A DNA stretch of 64,000 nt. Source: Mucilaginibacter celer. Lineage in GTDB: Bacteria; Bacteroidota; Bacteroidia; Sphingobacteriales; Sphingobacteriaceae. The DNA is taken from NCBI RefSeq assembly GCF_003576455.2, contig NZ_CP032869.1:4898001-4962000 (forward strand). Direction: 5' to 3'. The notes under the pieces are model-generated. The model did no database searches and was not told the DNA's origin. It was given only the letters and a program-made list of their open reading frames with translations. Below, piece by piece: positions 36,044 through 45,192 of the stretch (its first letter is position 1; every line of letters begins with the position of its first letter). The position numbers were made by a program, and so were the translations under genes.

Positions 36044-39000
36044 CTACTGCTGCTGATACCTGCTCAGTTTCTCATATAACACCCTCGGGTCAAATGGTTT
36101 TAGAATATAATCATCCATACCGGCACCGTTAATTTCGCCCATTTGGTTGCTGAGCATGGAGGCGGTAAGGGCTATGATAGGCAATTGCTTAAAGTAAGGA
36201 TCGGCCTTTGCACGGATAATGCCAGTAGCTTCAAGCCCACCCATTTCGGGCATGTGGATATCCATCAACACCACGTTGTAGTTGCGATTGCTTTCTACTT
36301 TCTCTACAGCCTCGATGCCGTTTTCGGCAAAATCGGCATTGGCACCCCACTTTTTCAATATTTTATTGATAAGCAGGCGATTAATCTGGTTATCGTCAAC
36401 TACTAAAACGTTTATTTTCAGTCCTTCTTCCACGTTGTTATTATTGCTGTTTAATTGGTTATCTCCTTTTTTAAAGCCGATGGTAAACCAAAACGTTGAT
36501 CCCTGCCCCGGCATGCTGTCCACATTAATCCGCGAATCGTGCAGTTCAATCAGTCGTTTACTGATGGCTAATCCCAAACCTGTACCGCCAAACTTGCGGG
36601 TGGTATCGGCTTCGGCCTGCTTAAACTGTTCAAATATGGTGCCCAACTTATTCGCGGCTATACCAATACCTGTATCAATTACCGCAAAACGGATGCGTAT
36701 ATCATGCTCGCTTTCCTGTATCACCTTCAAATCGATAGTGATCCCTCCCCGTTCGGTAAATTTAACAGCATTACTTACGAGGTTTAGCAAAATCTGGATT
36801 AACCGCGTCCTATCGCCTAAAATTACCTTGGGTACGGCTTCATCAATGCTTTGCCTAATATAAATATTTTTTTCGCCTGCTTTGTATTGCATCGAGCTGG
36901 TGATGCTATGCACCAATTCGCGCAAATCAACCCGAGCCTTTTCAAGCTCTACGTTGCCGGTTTCTATTTTGGCAAAATCGAGCACATCATTAATCAGCGT
37001 CATCAGGTTTTCGGCCGAAAATTTCAGAACGTTCAAATTCTCTTTCTGGCTTTCCAGCGGATCATCCTCCAGCAACAGGTGCGACATCCCTATTACCGCA
37101 TTCAGCGGCGTACGGATTTCATGACTCATTACCGAGATAAACATATCCTTGGCCCGGCTCAGCTGCAACGCCTCCTCGCGGGTGTTAATCAGCTCAATCT
37201 CGGCCTTCTTTTTGGCGGTAATATCAATAATTACCTCAATATATTTATCAACCTCGCCTTTGCCGTTTAAAATAACCGAATTGATCACCGAAATCCACAG
37301 CGGCTGCCTGTCTTTGCGGTAAACCAGCAAATCAACTTCAAATGATTGTTTATTGCGGGATAACTCGCGGGCTTTCTGAATGATGGATACATCCGTTAAT
37401 TCACCTTTCAGCACATCGCCGAGATGGTTGTTCTGCACATCGCCTAAAGTATAACCGGTAACATTTTCGAAGGCTTTGTTTACCCATTCAACCTTGCCGT
37501 CGCTGTTATTAATCACCACGCCGCTGCCCGTGCTGCTGGCTACCAGCGAAAGCATATTAAGCTGATCTTCAGCTTTTTTCCGTTCGGTAATATCAACCAT
37601 TACACCTATCTGCCGCTCAACCTGCCCGGTTTCATCCAATAGCGGACTGTTTGACAGGAAAACCCATATCGGTGTTTGATCTTTTTTATAGATTTTGATC
37701 TCCACCTCGTACGATCGCTTTTCCTCAACGGCTTTTACCGCGGTTTTAAACACTTCCAGATCGGTATCTTCGCCTAATAACATCGTACCGAAGGCCTTCC
37801 CTTTCATTTCGGCAAGGGTATACCCGGTTGTAGTTTCAAGGGCTTCGTTCATCCAGATCACCTTCCCTTCGGCATCACGAATCAGGATACCACTTGGTGA
37901 TTTGCGGGCAGCGAATGATAAGATCTCCACTTCCTGCTCGGCAAGTTTACGTTTGGTAATATCGATAATTACACGGATCGATTTATCAACACTTCCATCA
38001 GCATTATAAATCAGGGAGTTCATTACTGAGATCCACTTAGGCGAGCCGTCTTTCGCATTAAAAAATAATTCTATCTCGTAAGGCTTTTTATCCCGGATAG
38101 CCTCGTCAAGTTTTTCTATCACTTCAGCGTTAAGCGGCTTGCCTTTTATTACTTCGGGCAGGCGGCGCTGTTTAACCTCGTTATACGTATAGCCGGTTAT
38201 ATTTTCGAAGGCATCGTTTGTCCAGATAATTTGGTCGTCAGCATTACTGATCACAACGCCATTGCTCACCTTGCTGGCCACCAGCGAAAGTTGTTCAAGC
38301 TCCTGCGCTACCTGTTTTTGATAGGTGATATCGCGCCCGCTTGCAAACCATTTTTCATCTTTAAAAGTTACCGACCAGCTAATCCATTTGCTATCCCCGC
38401 CCATGGTAACAACAGGCGTCTCAATCTCAAATTTACGTTGTTGCCTGGCGATGCCTTTTTTTAGTACCGCTAATGATCGTTCCCGCTCTTCTACCGGAAA
38501 AAACTCCCAGATAGGTTTTCCTTTAACCTCATTAGGAGTGTATCCAAGAATAGATCTCACCACGCGGTTAATGTGCCCTATTTTAAAATCCCTATCCATA
38601 ATGCAATGAATATCGGGCGAACTATCAAACAGGTTGTGAAACTCCTTGTAACCGGCAAGGCTTTGCTCCAATTCCAGCTTCTGTTTACGAAGCAACAGGT
38701 GCGACATCACTTCGCCAGCCAGGGTTTGCAGGGCGTCCCTTTGCTCGGCCGTAAGCTTGCGCGGTTTCATATCGATAACACAAAGTGAGCCTAAACGGTG
38801 CCCATCGGGGTCGATAAGTGGTGCACCTGCGTAAAAACGCACGCCCATAGCATTTGCTGTAGGGTTGTCTTTAAACTCTTCGTCAAGCAGCGAATCAGGT
38901 ACTTCGGTAAGTTGGTCAGAAAGGATTGTGCGGTTGCAAAAAGCGTCGGCGCGGGAGTTTCCTTCCGCGTCGACGCCGTATGTAGATTTGTACCATTGCC

Positions 39001-39169
39001 TGTCGGCATCTAACAAAGAGATGAGCGCCACGGGCACCTGGCATATATAGGAGGCGAGCCGGGTAATGGCATCGTACTCCTTTTCGGGCAAGCTATCCAA
39101 CACCCTGTACGATTGCAGGGCGGCTAAACGTTTGGTTTCGGCATTTGGGGGGGCTTGCCTGTCAGTCAT
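36044..39169 (-). CDS. Hybrid sensor histidine kinase: GAF, four PAS, HisKA, HATPase, receiver
   Basis: 1041 residues, no membrane helix, so a cytoplasmic sensor. Order: GAF (~5-160, VPVALISLLDADRQWYKSTY, DAFCNRTIL), PAS1 (~170-290), then three mutually similar PAS domains (~295-410, 415-535, 538-655) with the shared frame W.N.AFE..TGYT, dimerisation helix with phospho-acceptor His in MSHEIRTPLNAVIGMSH (~680), HATPase with NLVSNAVKFTERGG, DTGIGI and GGTGLGLAIS, and a C-terminal receiver with Asp in VVLMDIHMPEMGG (~965). Starts 6 bases after the glyA stop, so probably expressed with glyA. No separate response regulator is nearby. Confidence 0.95.
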   Translation of the reverse strand: MTDRQAPPNAETKRLAALQSYRVLDSLPEKEYDAITRLASYICQVPVALISLLDADRQWYKSTYGVDAEGNSRADAFCNRTILSDQLTEVPDSLLDEEFKDNPTANAMGVRFYAGAPLIDPDGHRLGSLCVIDMKPRKLTAEQRDALQTLAGEVMSHLLLRKQKLELEQSLAGYKEFHNLFDSSPDIHCIMDRDFKIGHINRVVRSILGYTPNEVKGKPIWEFFPVEERERSLAVLKKGIARQQRKFEIETPVVTMGGDSKWISWSVTFKDEKWFASGRDITYQKQVAQELEQLSLVASKVSNGVVISNADDQIIWTNDAFENITGYTYNEVKQRRLPEVIKGKPLNAEVIEKLDEAIRDKKPYEIELFFNAKDGSPKWISVMNSLIYNADGSVDKSIRVIIDITKRKLAEQEVEILSFAARKSPSGILIRDAEGKVIWMNEALETTTGYTLAEMKGKAFGTMLLGEDTDLEVFKTAVKAVEEKRSYEVEIKIYKKDQTPIWVFLSNSPLLDETGQVERQIGVMVDITERKKAEDQLNMLSLVASSTGSGVVINNSDGKVEWVNKAFENVTGYTLGDVQNNHLGDVLKGELTDVSIIQKARELSRNKQSFEVDLLVYRKDRQPLWISVINSVILNGKGEVDKYIEVIIDITAKKKAEIELINTREEALQLSRAKDMFISVMSHEIRTPLNAVIGMSHLLLEDDPLESQKENLNVLKFSAENLMTLINDVLDFAKIETGNVELEKARVDLRELVHSITSSMQYKAGEKNIYIRQSIDEAVPKVILGDRTRLIQILLNLVSNAVKFTERGGITIDLKVIQESEHDIRIRFAVIDTGIGIAANKLGTIFEQFKQAEADTTRKFGGTGLGLAISKRLIELHDSRINVDSMPGQGSTFWFTIGFKKGDNQLNSNNNNVEEGLKINVLVVDDNQINRLLINKILKKWGANADFAENGIEAVEKVESNRNYNVVLMDIHMPEMGGLEATGIIRAKADPYFKQLPIIALTASMLSNQMGEINGAGMDDYILKPFDPRVLYEKLSRYQQQ

Positions 39170-39175
39170 TTTTAA

Positions 39176-40462
39176 TTATTCCGTATCCTTATCCTTGTAT
39201 AACGGAAAATCTTCCATTAACTTATGGACCTTTTTACGGACTTTTTTGATAGAATGTTCATTTTCAGGATCAGAAATTACAGCATCTATCAATTCAACTA
39301 TCTCTTCCATGTGTTTTTCCTTTAAACCACGGGTTGTAATAGCGGCTGTACCCACACGGATACCCGAAGTTACAAACGGTGATTTATCATCAAAAGGCAC
39401 CATGTTTTTATTTGCGGTGATGTCGGCAGCAACAAGCGCGTTCTCGGCAGCTTTACCGGTAATGTTTTTGTTGCGCAGGTCGATCAGCATCAGGTGGTTA
39501 TCTGTACCACCAGAGATCAATTGGTAACCGCGTTTTACAAATGCTTCGGCCATAGCTTCGGCATTCTTTTTAACCTGTACAATATATTTCATGTAGCCAT
39601 CGCTCAAAGCCTCGCCAAAAGCAATAGCTTTAGCGGCAATAATATGCTCTAACGGGCCACCTTGGGTGCCAGGGAATACAGCCATATCCAATAATGACGA
39701 CATCATCCTGATCTCGCCTTTTGGAGTTTTCAAGCCCCATGGGTTTTCAAAATCTTTACCCATCATAATCATACCGCCACGTGGGCCACGCAATGTTTTG
39801 TGGGTAGTGGTAGATACGATGTGGCAATGCGGAAGCGGATCGTTCAACAAACCGCGGGCAATAAAGCCTGCAGGGTGAGCGATATCGGCCAGTACCAAAG
39901 CACCAACTTCATCAGCTACTTTACGGATAAACTCGTAATCCCAATCGCGCGAATAGGCCGAAGCACCGCAGATGATCAATTTTGGTTTTTCGCGCAGGGC
40001 TACTTCTTTTAGTTGCTCATAATCAACACGGCCGGTTTCTTTGTTCACCCCGTAAAAATGAGGCTCATACAATTTACCCGAAAAGTTAACCGGCGAACCA
40101 TGGGTTAAGTGACCACCATGCGAAAGATCGAAACCTAATATTTTATCGCCCGGCTGAAGCACGGCAAGCAAAACCGCCGCGTTGGCCTGCGCACCAGAGT
40201 GAGGTTGTACGTTAACCCACTCGGCGTTGAACAGTTGCTTGGCACGCTCAATAGCAATGGTTTCAATTTCGTCAACCACCTGGCAGCCGCCATAATAGCG
40301 TTTGCCCGGTAAACCTTCGGCATATTTGTTGGTAGCTACCGAACCAGCAGCTTCCATAACCTGCCTGCTTACAAAATTCTCAGATGCTATCAGCTCAATG
40401 CCTTCTTCCTGGCGTTGCTGCTCTTCATCCAATAACTTAAATATCAGTTTGTCTCTTTTCAT
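39176..40462 (-). CDS. glyA: Serine hydroxymethyltransferase
   Basis: 428 residues, full length. Interconverts serine and glycine with tetrahydrofolate, the main source of one-carbon units. The PLP lysine lies in VSTTTHKTLRGPRGG (~228); other family blocks are ELIASENFVSRQVMEAAGS, NKYAEGLPGKRYYGG and NVQPHSGAQANAAVL. Own -7 box at 40481-40488. A large histidine kinase gene follows almost without gap, an unusual partner. Confidence 0.97.
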   Translation of the reverse strand: MKRDKLIFKLLDEEQQRQEEGIELIASENFVSRQVMEAAGSVATNKYAEGLPGKRYYGGCQVVDEIETIAIERAKQLFNAEWVNVQPHSGAQANAAVLLAVLQPGDKILGFDLSHGGHLTHGSPVNFSGKLYEPHFYGVNKETGRVDYEQLKEVALREKPKLIICGASAYSRDWDYEFIRKVADEVGALVLADIAHPAGFIARGLLNDPLPHCHIVSTTTHKTLRGPRGGMIMMGKDFENPWGLKTPKGEIRMMSSLLDMAVFPGTQGGPLEHIIAAKAIAFGEALSDGYMKYIVQVKKNAEAMAEAFVKRGYQLISGGTDNHLMLIDLRNKNITGKAAENALVAADITANKNMVPFDDKSPFVTSGIRVGTAAITTRGLKEKHMEEIVELIDAVISDPENEHSIKKVRKKVHKLMEDFPLYKDKDTE

Positions 40463-40480
40463 TGTGTGATTTTAACGGCG

Positions 40481-40488
40481 CAAAGTTA
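40481..40488 (-). promoter_or_regulatory. -7 box upstream of glyA
   Basis: Minus-strand TAACTTTG matches TAnnTTTG, about 20 bases before the glyA ATG. No clear -33 element at the usual spacing. The rest of the 40489-40823 gap shows no supported gene; it contains a 16-bp palindrome at 40711 and a 30-codon frame touching the end of scpA. Confidence 0.55.
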
Positions 40489-40710
40489 AGCAAATGTTAC
40501 AGATTTGAGAGGGGTGATATGAGATTTGGGATAGTATTGAGGTAGATTTTACAGACAGAAGAAGCTACGTAATTTTATTTGCTGTTCAGGCAATTACGGC
40601 GAATAAAACAACCACTGTCTATAGCAAAACCGACAAGCGCACGGACCATATATTATTTACGGAAAGAAAATAGCTTCATCTCCCTTATAATTTCATGATG
40701 TACATATTTT

Positions 40711-40726
40711 CACCTTGATCAAGGTG
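40711..40726. repeat. Perfect 16-bp palindrome
   Basis: CACCTTGATCAAGGTG reads identically on both strands. It lies in the ~360-base gap between scpA and glyA (both minus). It could be an operator for a dimeric regulator, but no matching site was noticed elsewhere in the window. Confidence 0.4.
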
Positions 40727-40823
40727 TTTCGAAGGCCTGTTTTACATCATCAGGCAAATTCTGCCATGGCCACTACCCGATGAGTTATCAGACTGATCAA
40801 ATTCGGTAAGATCATTTTTCTGT

Positions 40824-41591
40824 TTACTCTCCATACCTTTCGGCTAATATATCTTTCGGCGAGATCCAAAAGTTATTATACCCCAGCCCTATCTGTATAT
40901 CAATCAGCTCCTGCTGCAACATCTCCAGCACGGCCAAAAAGTTATAGACAAAATGAACTTTGTTTTCCGATTCTTTGGCTATGGCCTTAAAATCCAACAT
41001 TTTATTGATCCTTAACAAATCGGCAACGGCTTTTTTCTGCTTTTCGATGGTGTACGGATACTGAACTACGGTGTGCTTTACCTCCTCGCTGCGCCGGGTA
41101 AAATTGCGCATCATACGTTCATACACTACTGCCAAACGGTAAAGGGTAAGTTCGGATAGTTCCTCACCCGGTACGGTTACTTTTTCTACCTGTTCCAGGT
41201 CCTGCTTAATATTGCCACGTTTCTCCTGCTTAAAGCGTTCATCCTCCATCGGTTTCATCTCGTCGCAGGCCTCCTTAAATTTTTTGTACTCGATGAGTTT
41301 ACGGATCAGGTCTTCCTTGGTATCAGCCTCATCCATAGCACCGCCAGCTTCAAAACGAGGGAGTAACATTTTGGCCTTGATGCGCATAAGGGTTGCCGCA
41401 ACGAAAATAAATTCGCTGGCAATTTCCATGTTCAGGCTGCTCATCTGGTGCAGGTAATTCAAAAAGTCGTCGGCAATTTTAGCTATGGGGATATCGTGGA
41501 TATCCAGCTCATCGCGCTCAATGAAAAACAGCAGCAGGTCGAACGGGCCTTCAAACTGGGGTAACCTTATGGCAAAACTATTGTCGGTCAT
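40824..41591 (-). CDS. scpA: Segregation and condensation protein A
   Basis: 255 residues. ScpA is the kleisin that bridges the SMC heads in the bacterial condensin. The N-terminal block IRLPQFEGPFDLLLFFIERD ELDIHDIPIA is diagnostic, followed by AKMLLPRF in the middle and a C-terminal winged-helix region (LLRINKMLDFKAIAKES...). scpB and smc are not in the window. A single minus-strand gene by spacing. Confidence 0.95.
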   Translation of the reverse strand: MTDNSFAIRLPQFEGPFDLLLFFIERDELDIHDIPIAKIADDFLNYLHQMSSLNMEIASEFIFVAATLMRIKAKMLLPRFEAGGAMDEADTKEDLIRKLIEYKKFKEACDEMKPMEDERFKQEKRGNIKQDLEQVEKVTVPGEELSELTLYRLAVVYERMMRNFTRRSEEVKHTVVQYPYTIEKQKKAVADLLRINKMLDFKAIAKESENKVHFVYNFLAVLEMLQQELIDIQIGLGYNNFWISPKDILAERYGE

Positions 41592-41668
41592 ATTAAAATG
41601 AGGCCAAAAATAAACATTTTAGCACGATTGAAACTGTATAAAGTTCGTTGCCTCATACACTTATCTTC

Positions 41669-42961
41669 TTACCTGTTATACGGAAATTCATTAACCCAAT
41701 GAAAGCCCCGGTTTATCAGCTTAAAGTTTTTCATATCAAATTTTTTCAGGCTGATATTAAGCGTATCAAGCCCCAACCCTCCTTTTAATACCAGGCTATC
41801 TTTTCCAAATTCCGAATATTTAAAAGTGTATTTTGCCGATGTATCGGCATCTGTAAACATCACAATAGTATGCGCTTTTATATCTTCCCTGAAAGTATAA
41901 TTCTGCGTACTATCATTCATTTTTTTAACGGTAGCATAGCCCGAACTGCCAACTATCAGTTTACGCCACCGCATAGTATTTGTGACGAGCGGCGCAATAG
42001 TATCCTTATTTAACACATAGTTATGAATATCATAAATACCGTAAAAGTGGGGCTTTTTGGCAGCTTCACCATACTGTGCCGAAGCCTGGATATCTCCATA
42101 AACATTGGTTATCAGCAGGTAAATCAGCATTACATATTTTAAAACATCGAGGGTAATGTTTTTCCATTTTCGCCTGAAACGGTGCGGTTCGATCTCGGAT
42201 GGTGGTGCCGTTTTATTCAGGAAAAAGAAATTGATAAGCCGGCGCGCATCCTTCGCCAGCAAAAACAACGACATCACTACCAGCGTGGTTGAGAGCAACT
42301 TAACCGGCACATCAAAGCAATAATTAATGGCCATAATATTGCCGGCCACTACCAAACCTAACACGGCACCCAATGTGGTAGTTTTACGGAAGAAAAGCAG
42401 CAAGCCGCAACTAACCTCGGCAATCCCCGTAAAATAATTAAATCCTCTGGAGTAGCCCATATACGTCCAGGCCAGGCCCATTGGCGAAGCATTCCCGAAC
42501 GATTGCAATAACCGCCCTGGCGATGGGGCAGGAAATTGCAGTTTTATAACTTTTACAAAGCCATAGCTCAGCATGGTTATCCCCACATAGTATCTTAAAA
42601 TAACGCACAGCCAATAAAACAGCTTGTTGTAGTTACGTGCCTTTCTATCCAATACCGACCAAATCAGTGCACCTATCACTGATAGCGTTGTTATAAATAA
42701 AATAACGAGGTAATCGTAAGTAGTATCGCCACTGCCATTGGTAAAAGTAGTAACAGGCTCAGGCCGGTTTAACAAATTTTTGGATAACCAGGGGATAATG
42801 GTATGGAACGGCTGGATCAAATATTCAGCAATAACTTCGGTGTAAGGTAAAACCCCGTTGGGGTTAAAAAAGATGTACAACAGGAATAACAATAAGAAAA
42901 ACCTTAAGGCTATTTTTTGCAGGGCCGACCAATAAAGCGAGGCCGCGGTAGTTTCAGTCAT
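41669..42961 (-). CDS. DoxX-like multi-span membrane protein
   Basis: 430 residues. About seven to eight hydrophobic helices in the first ~290 residues, including the DoxX-like stretch YFTGIAEVSCGLLLFFRKTT, AVLGLVVAGNIMAINY, and one last helix near VLKYVMLIYLLITNVYGD. The final ~130 residues are soluble and beta-rich (MRWRKLIVGSSGYATVKKMN), probably on the outer face. Function unknown; DoxX-type proteins are tied to redox chemistry in some bacteria, which should not be transferred here. Divergent from dxs. Confidence 0.7.
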   Translation of the reverse strand: MTETTAASLYWSALQKIALRFFLLLFLLYIFFNPNGVLPYTEVIAEYLIQPFHTIIPWLSKNLLNRPEPVTTFTNGSGDTTYDYLVILFITTLSVIGALIWSVLDRKARNYNKLFYWLCVILRYYVGITMLSYGFVKVIKLQFPAPSPGRLLQSFGNASPMGLAWTYMGYSRGFNYFTGIAEVSCGLLLFFRKTTTLGAVLGLVVAGNIMAINYCFDVPVKLLSTTLVVMSLFLLAKDARRLINFFFLNKTAPPSEIEPHRFRRKWKNITLDVLKYVMLIYLLITNVYGDIQASAQYGEAAKKPHFYGIYDIHNYVLNKDTIAPLVTNTMRWRKLIVGSSGYATVKKMNDSTQNYTFREDIKAHTIVMFTDADTSAKYTFKYSEFGKDSLVLKGGLGLDTLNISLKKFDMKNFKLINRGFHWVNEFPYNR

Positions 42962-43084
42962 GTTAACAAGGCTAATGGTTTGTGTAAGGCTAAATATAAC
43001 AATTTACGGTGACCATCGAGACAGATGCGTCATGTGCCTGTTGGTTAAATGAAAATATATTGCACTTAACCATGCATTTAAAGG

Positions 43085-43149
43085 ACCTGCAAAACAATAA
43101 ATACATTTAAATGTCCTTTGTTTAACAATAATTACCGTATTTTGCAGGT
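43085..43149 (+). promoter_or_regulatory. dxs promoter inside nested inverted repeats
   Basis: TTTG (43117-43120) and TATTTTG (43138-43144; one base shorter than TAnnTTTG) form a likely -33/-7 pair about 20 bases before dxs. The -7 region lies in the right arm TTTTGCAGGT (43140-43149), whose complement ACCTGCAAAA is at 43085-43094. A second pair AAAGGAC / GTCCTTT (43080-43086, 43113-43119) overlaps the -33 box. Confidence 0.45.
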
Positions 43150-43164
43150 TAAATACCCTTACAA

Positions 43165-45102
43165 ATGTCAATGCAGGTACCGGCCGGAAATTTATTACAA
43201 AAAATAAATTATCCATCTGATTTAAAGCAACTTAACGAGAACGAGCTTGAACAGGTGTGCCAGGAGCTACGCCAGTATATTATTGACGTGGTATCGGTTA
43301 ACGGCGGTCACTTTGCCGCCAGTTTGGGCGTTGTTGAGCTTACTGTTGCTTTGCAATACGTACTCAATACTCCTTACGACCAGTTGGTTTGGGATGTAGG
43401 CCACCAGGCTTACGGTCATAAAATACTAACCGGCCGCCGCGATCAGTTTCACACCAACCGCATTCACGGCGGTATCAGCGGTTTTCCAAAACGATCAGAA
43501 AGCGAGTATGATACCTTTGGTGTTGGTCACTCTTCAACTTCGATATCGGCCGCTTTAGGAATGGCCGTGGCATCGCAATACAAAGGCGAAACCGACAGGC
43601 AGCACGTTGCCGTTATTGGTGATGGCTCGATGACTGCCGGTATGGCTTTCGAGGCATTGAACCACGCGGGTATCGAAAACTCAAACCTGTTGGTGATTTT
43701 GAATGATAATAACATGGCTATCGACCCTAACGTTGGTGCCCTGAAAGAATATCTTACCGATATTACCACCTCAAAGCCATACAACCGTTTCAGGGATGAT
43801 ATTGCCCATGTATTGGCCAAGCTATCATCAATTGGTCCGGACGCTTTTAAGGTAGCCCAAAAGCTTGAAAAAAGCATTAAAGGTACCCTGCTTAAACGGA
43901 GCAACTTTTTTGAGGCGCTTAAATTCAGGTATTTTGGCCCTATAGATGGTCATGATGTAAACCACCTGATTAAAGTGTTGAAGGATTTGCGCGATATTCC
44001 TGGCCCGAAGTTATTGCATTGCATCACCGTAAAAGGTAAAGGCTATGCCCTTGCCGAAAAAGACCAGACCAAGTGGCATGCCCCCGGTTTATTTGATAAA
44101 ATTACCGGCGAGATAAAAAAAGCCAAATATGATAAGCCGCAACCGCCGAAATACCAGGACGTGTTTGGCCATAGCATTATTGAACTGGCCGAACAAAACC
44201 CTAAAATAATGGGTATCACCCCGGCTATGCCATCGGGCTGCTCATTAAACCTGATGATGAAGGCCATGCCTAACCGCGCGTTCGACGTAGGTATTGCCGA
44301 ACAGCACGCTGTAACCTTCTCGGCCGGTTTAGCAACACAGGGGCTTACCCCATTCTGTAATATTTACTCCAGCTTTATGCAGCGGGCTTACGACCAGGTT
44401 ATCCATGACGTGGCCATCCAAAAGCTCAACGTGGTATTCTGCCTTGACCGTGCCGGTTTTGCCGGTGCCGATGGAGCTACGCACCACGGCGCTTATGATC
44501 TGGCTTACATGCGTTGTATCCCCAATATGACGGTATCGGCCCCCATGAACGAGGAAGAACTGCGCAACCTGATGTATACCGCCCAGCAGGAAAACATGGG
44601 CCCTTTTGTGATCCGCTACCCCCGCGGTAACGGTGTAATGGTTGATTGGCAGCGCCCTTTTAAAGCCATCCCGGTTGGCAAAGGCCGCAAAGTTTGCGAC
44701 GGCGATGATGTAGCTATACTATCTATTGGCGCTATTGGCAACGAGGTTATAAAAGCAACTGCAACCCTTAACGCCGAAGGCTATAACCCCGCTCATTATG
44801 ATCTGCGCTTTGTAAAACCGCTTGACGAAGCTTTACTGCACGAAGTGTTTAAAAATTTTGATAAAGTGATCACTGTTGAGGATGGCTGCCTGGAAGGCGG
44901 TATGGGCAGCGCGGTACTTGAGTTTATGATTGATAATGGCTACACCAATATCCGCGTTAAACGCTTAGGCATCCCTGACGAATTTATTGAACACGGCGAC
45001 CAACCCGAGCTTTGGGCCGAGTGCGGTTATGACGCCACAGGCATAGCCCGGCAAGTGCGCAATATGGCCGAAAAACGTAGTGTGAATACCATAGCATCGT
45101 AA
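43165..45102 (+). CDS. dxs: 1-deoxy-D-xylulose-5-phosphate synthase
   Basis: 645 residues. First and rate-setting step of the MEP isoprenoid pathway: condenses pyruvate and glyceraldehyde 3-phosphate using thiamine diphosphate. Motifs: WDVGHQAYGHKILTGRRDQF, TPP/Mg motif GDGSMTAGMAFEALNHAG ending in NDNNMAI, the catalytic glutamate region DVGIAEQHAVTFSAGLA, and DRAGFAGADGATHHGAYDLA. Start at ATG 43165 (a second ATG two codons on is possible). Likely monocistronic; no obvious terminator after it. Confidence 0.97.
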   Translation: MSMQVPAGNLLQKINYPSDLKQLNENELEQVCQELRQYIIDVVSVNGGHFAASLGVVELTVALQYVLNTPYDQLVWDVGHQAYGHKILTGRRDQFHTNRIHGGISGFPKRSESEYDTFGVGHSSTSISAALGMAVASQYKGETDRQHVAVIGDGSMTAGMAFEALNHAGIENSNLLVILNDNNMAIDPNVGALKEYLTDITTSKPYNRFRDDIAHVLAKLSSIGPDAFKVAQKLEKSIKGTLLKRSNFFEALKFRYFGPIDGHDVNHLIKVLKDLRDIPGPKLLHCITVKGKGYALAEKDQTKWHAPGLFDKITGEIKKAKYDKPQPPKYQDVFGHSIIELAEQNPKIMGITPAMPSGCSLNLMMKAMPNRAFDVGIAEQHAVTFSAGLATQGLTPFCNIYSSFMQRAYDQVIHDVAIQKLNVVFCLDRAGFAGADGATHHGAYDLAYMRCIPNMTVSAPMNEEELRNLMYTAQQENMGPFVIRYPRGNGVMVDWQRPFKAIPVGKGRKVCDGDDVAILSIGAIGNEVIKATATLNAEGYNPAHYDLRFVKPLDEALLHEVFKNFDKVITVEDGCLEGGMGSAVLEFMIDNGYTNIRVKRLGIPDEFIEHGDQPELWAECGYDATGIARQVRNMAEKRSVNTIAS

Positions 45103-45192
45103 ACATTTATTCGACTCGGCTAAGCATTTTTTAATTAGTGATTTTTTATGTTGCAAAAAGTATTAACTTTTGAGTTGATATACCTTTTGCAA

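Noticed and set aside
40711..40726. FNR/CRP-type site at the 16-bp palindrome
   Set aside because: The spacing of TTGAT and ATCAA does not fit the FNR consensus; only a palindrome can be claimed.
45148..45192. Upstream start of the zincin-like gene (MLQKVLTFELIYLLQ)
   Set aside because: The region holds promoter-like boxes and the extra residues do not look like a signal peptide; the ATG at 45193 is preferred, with some doubt.
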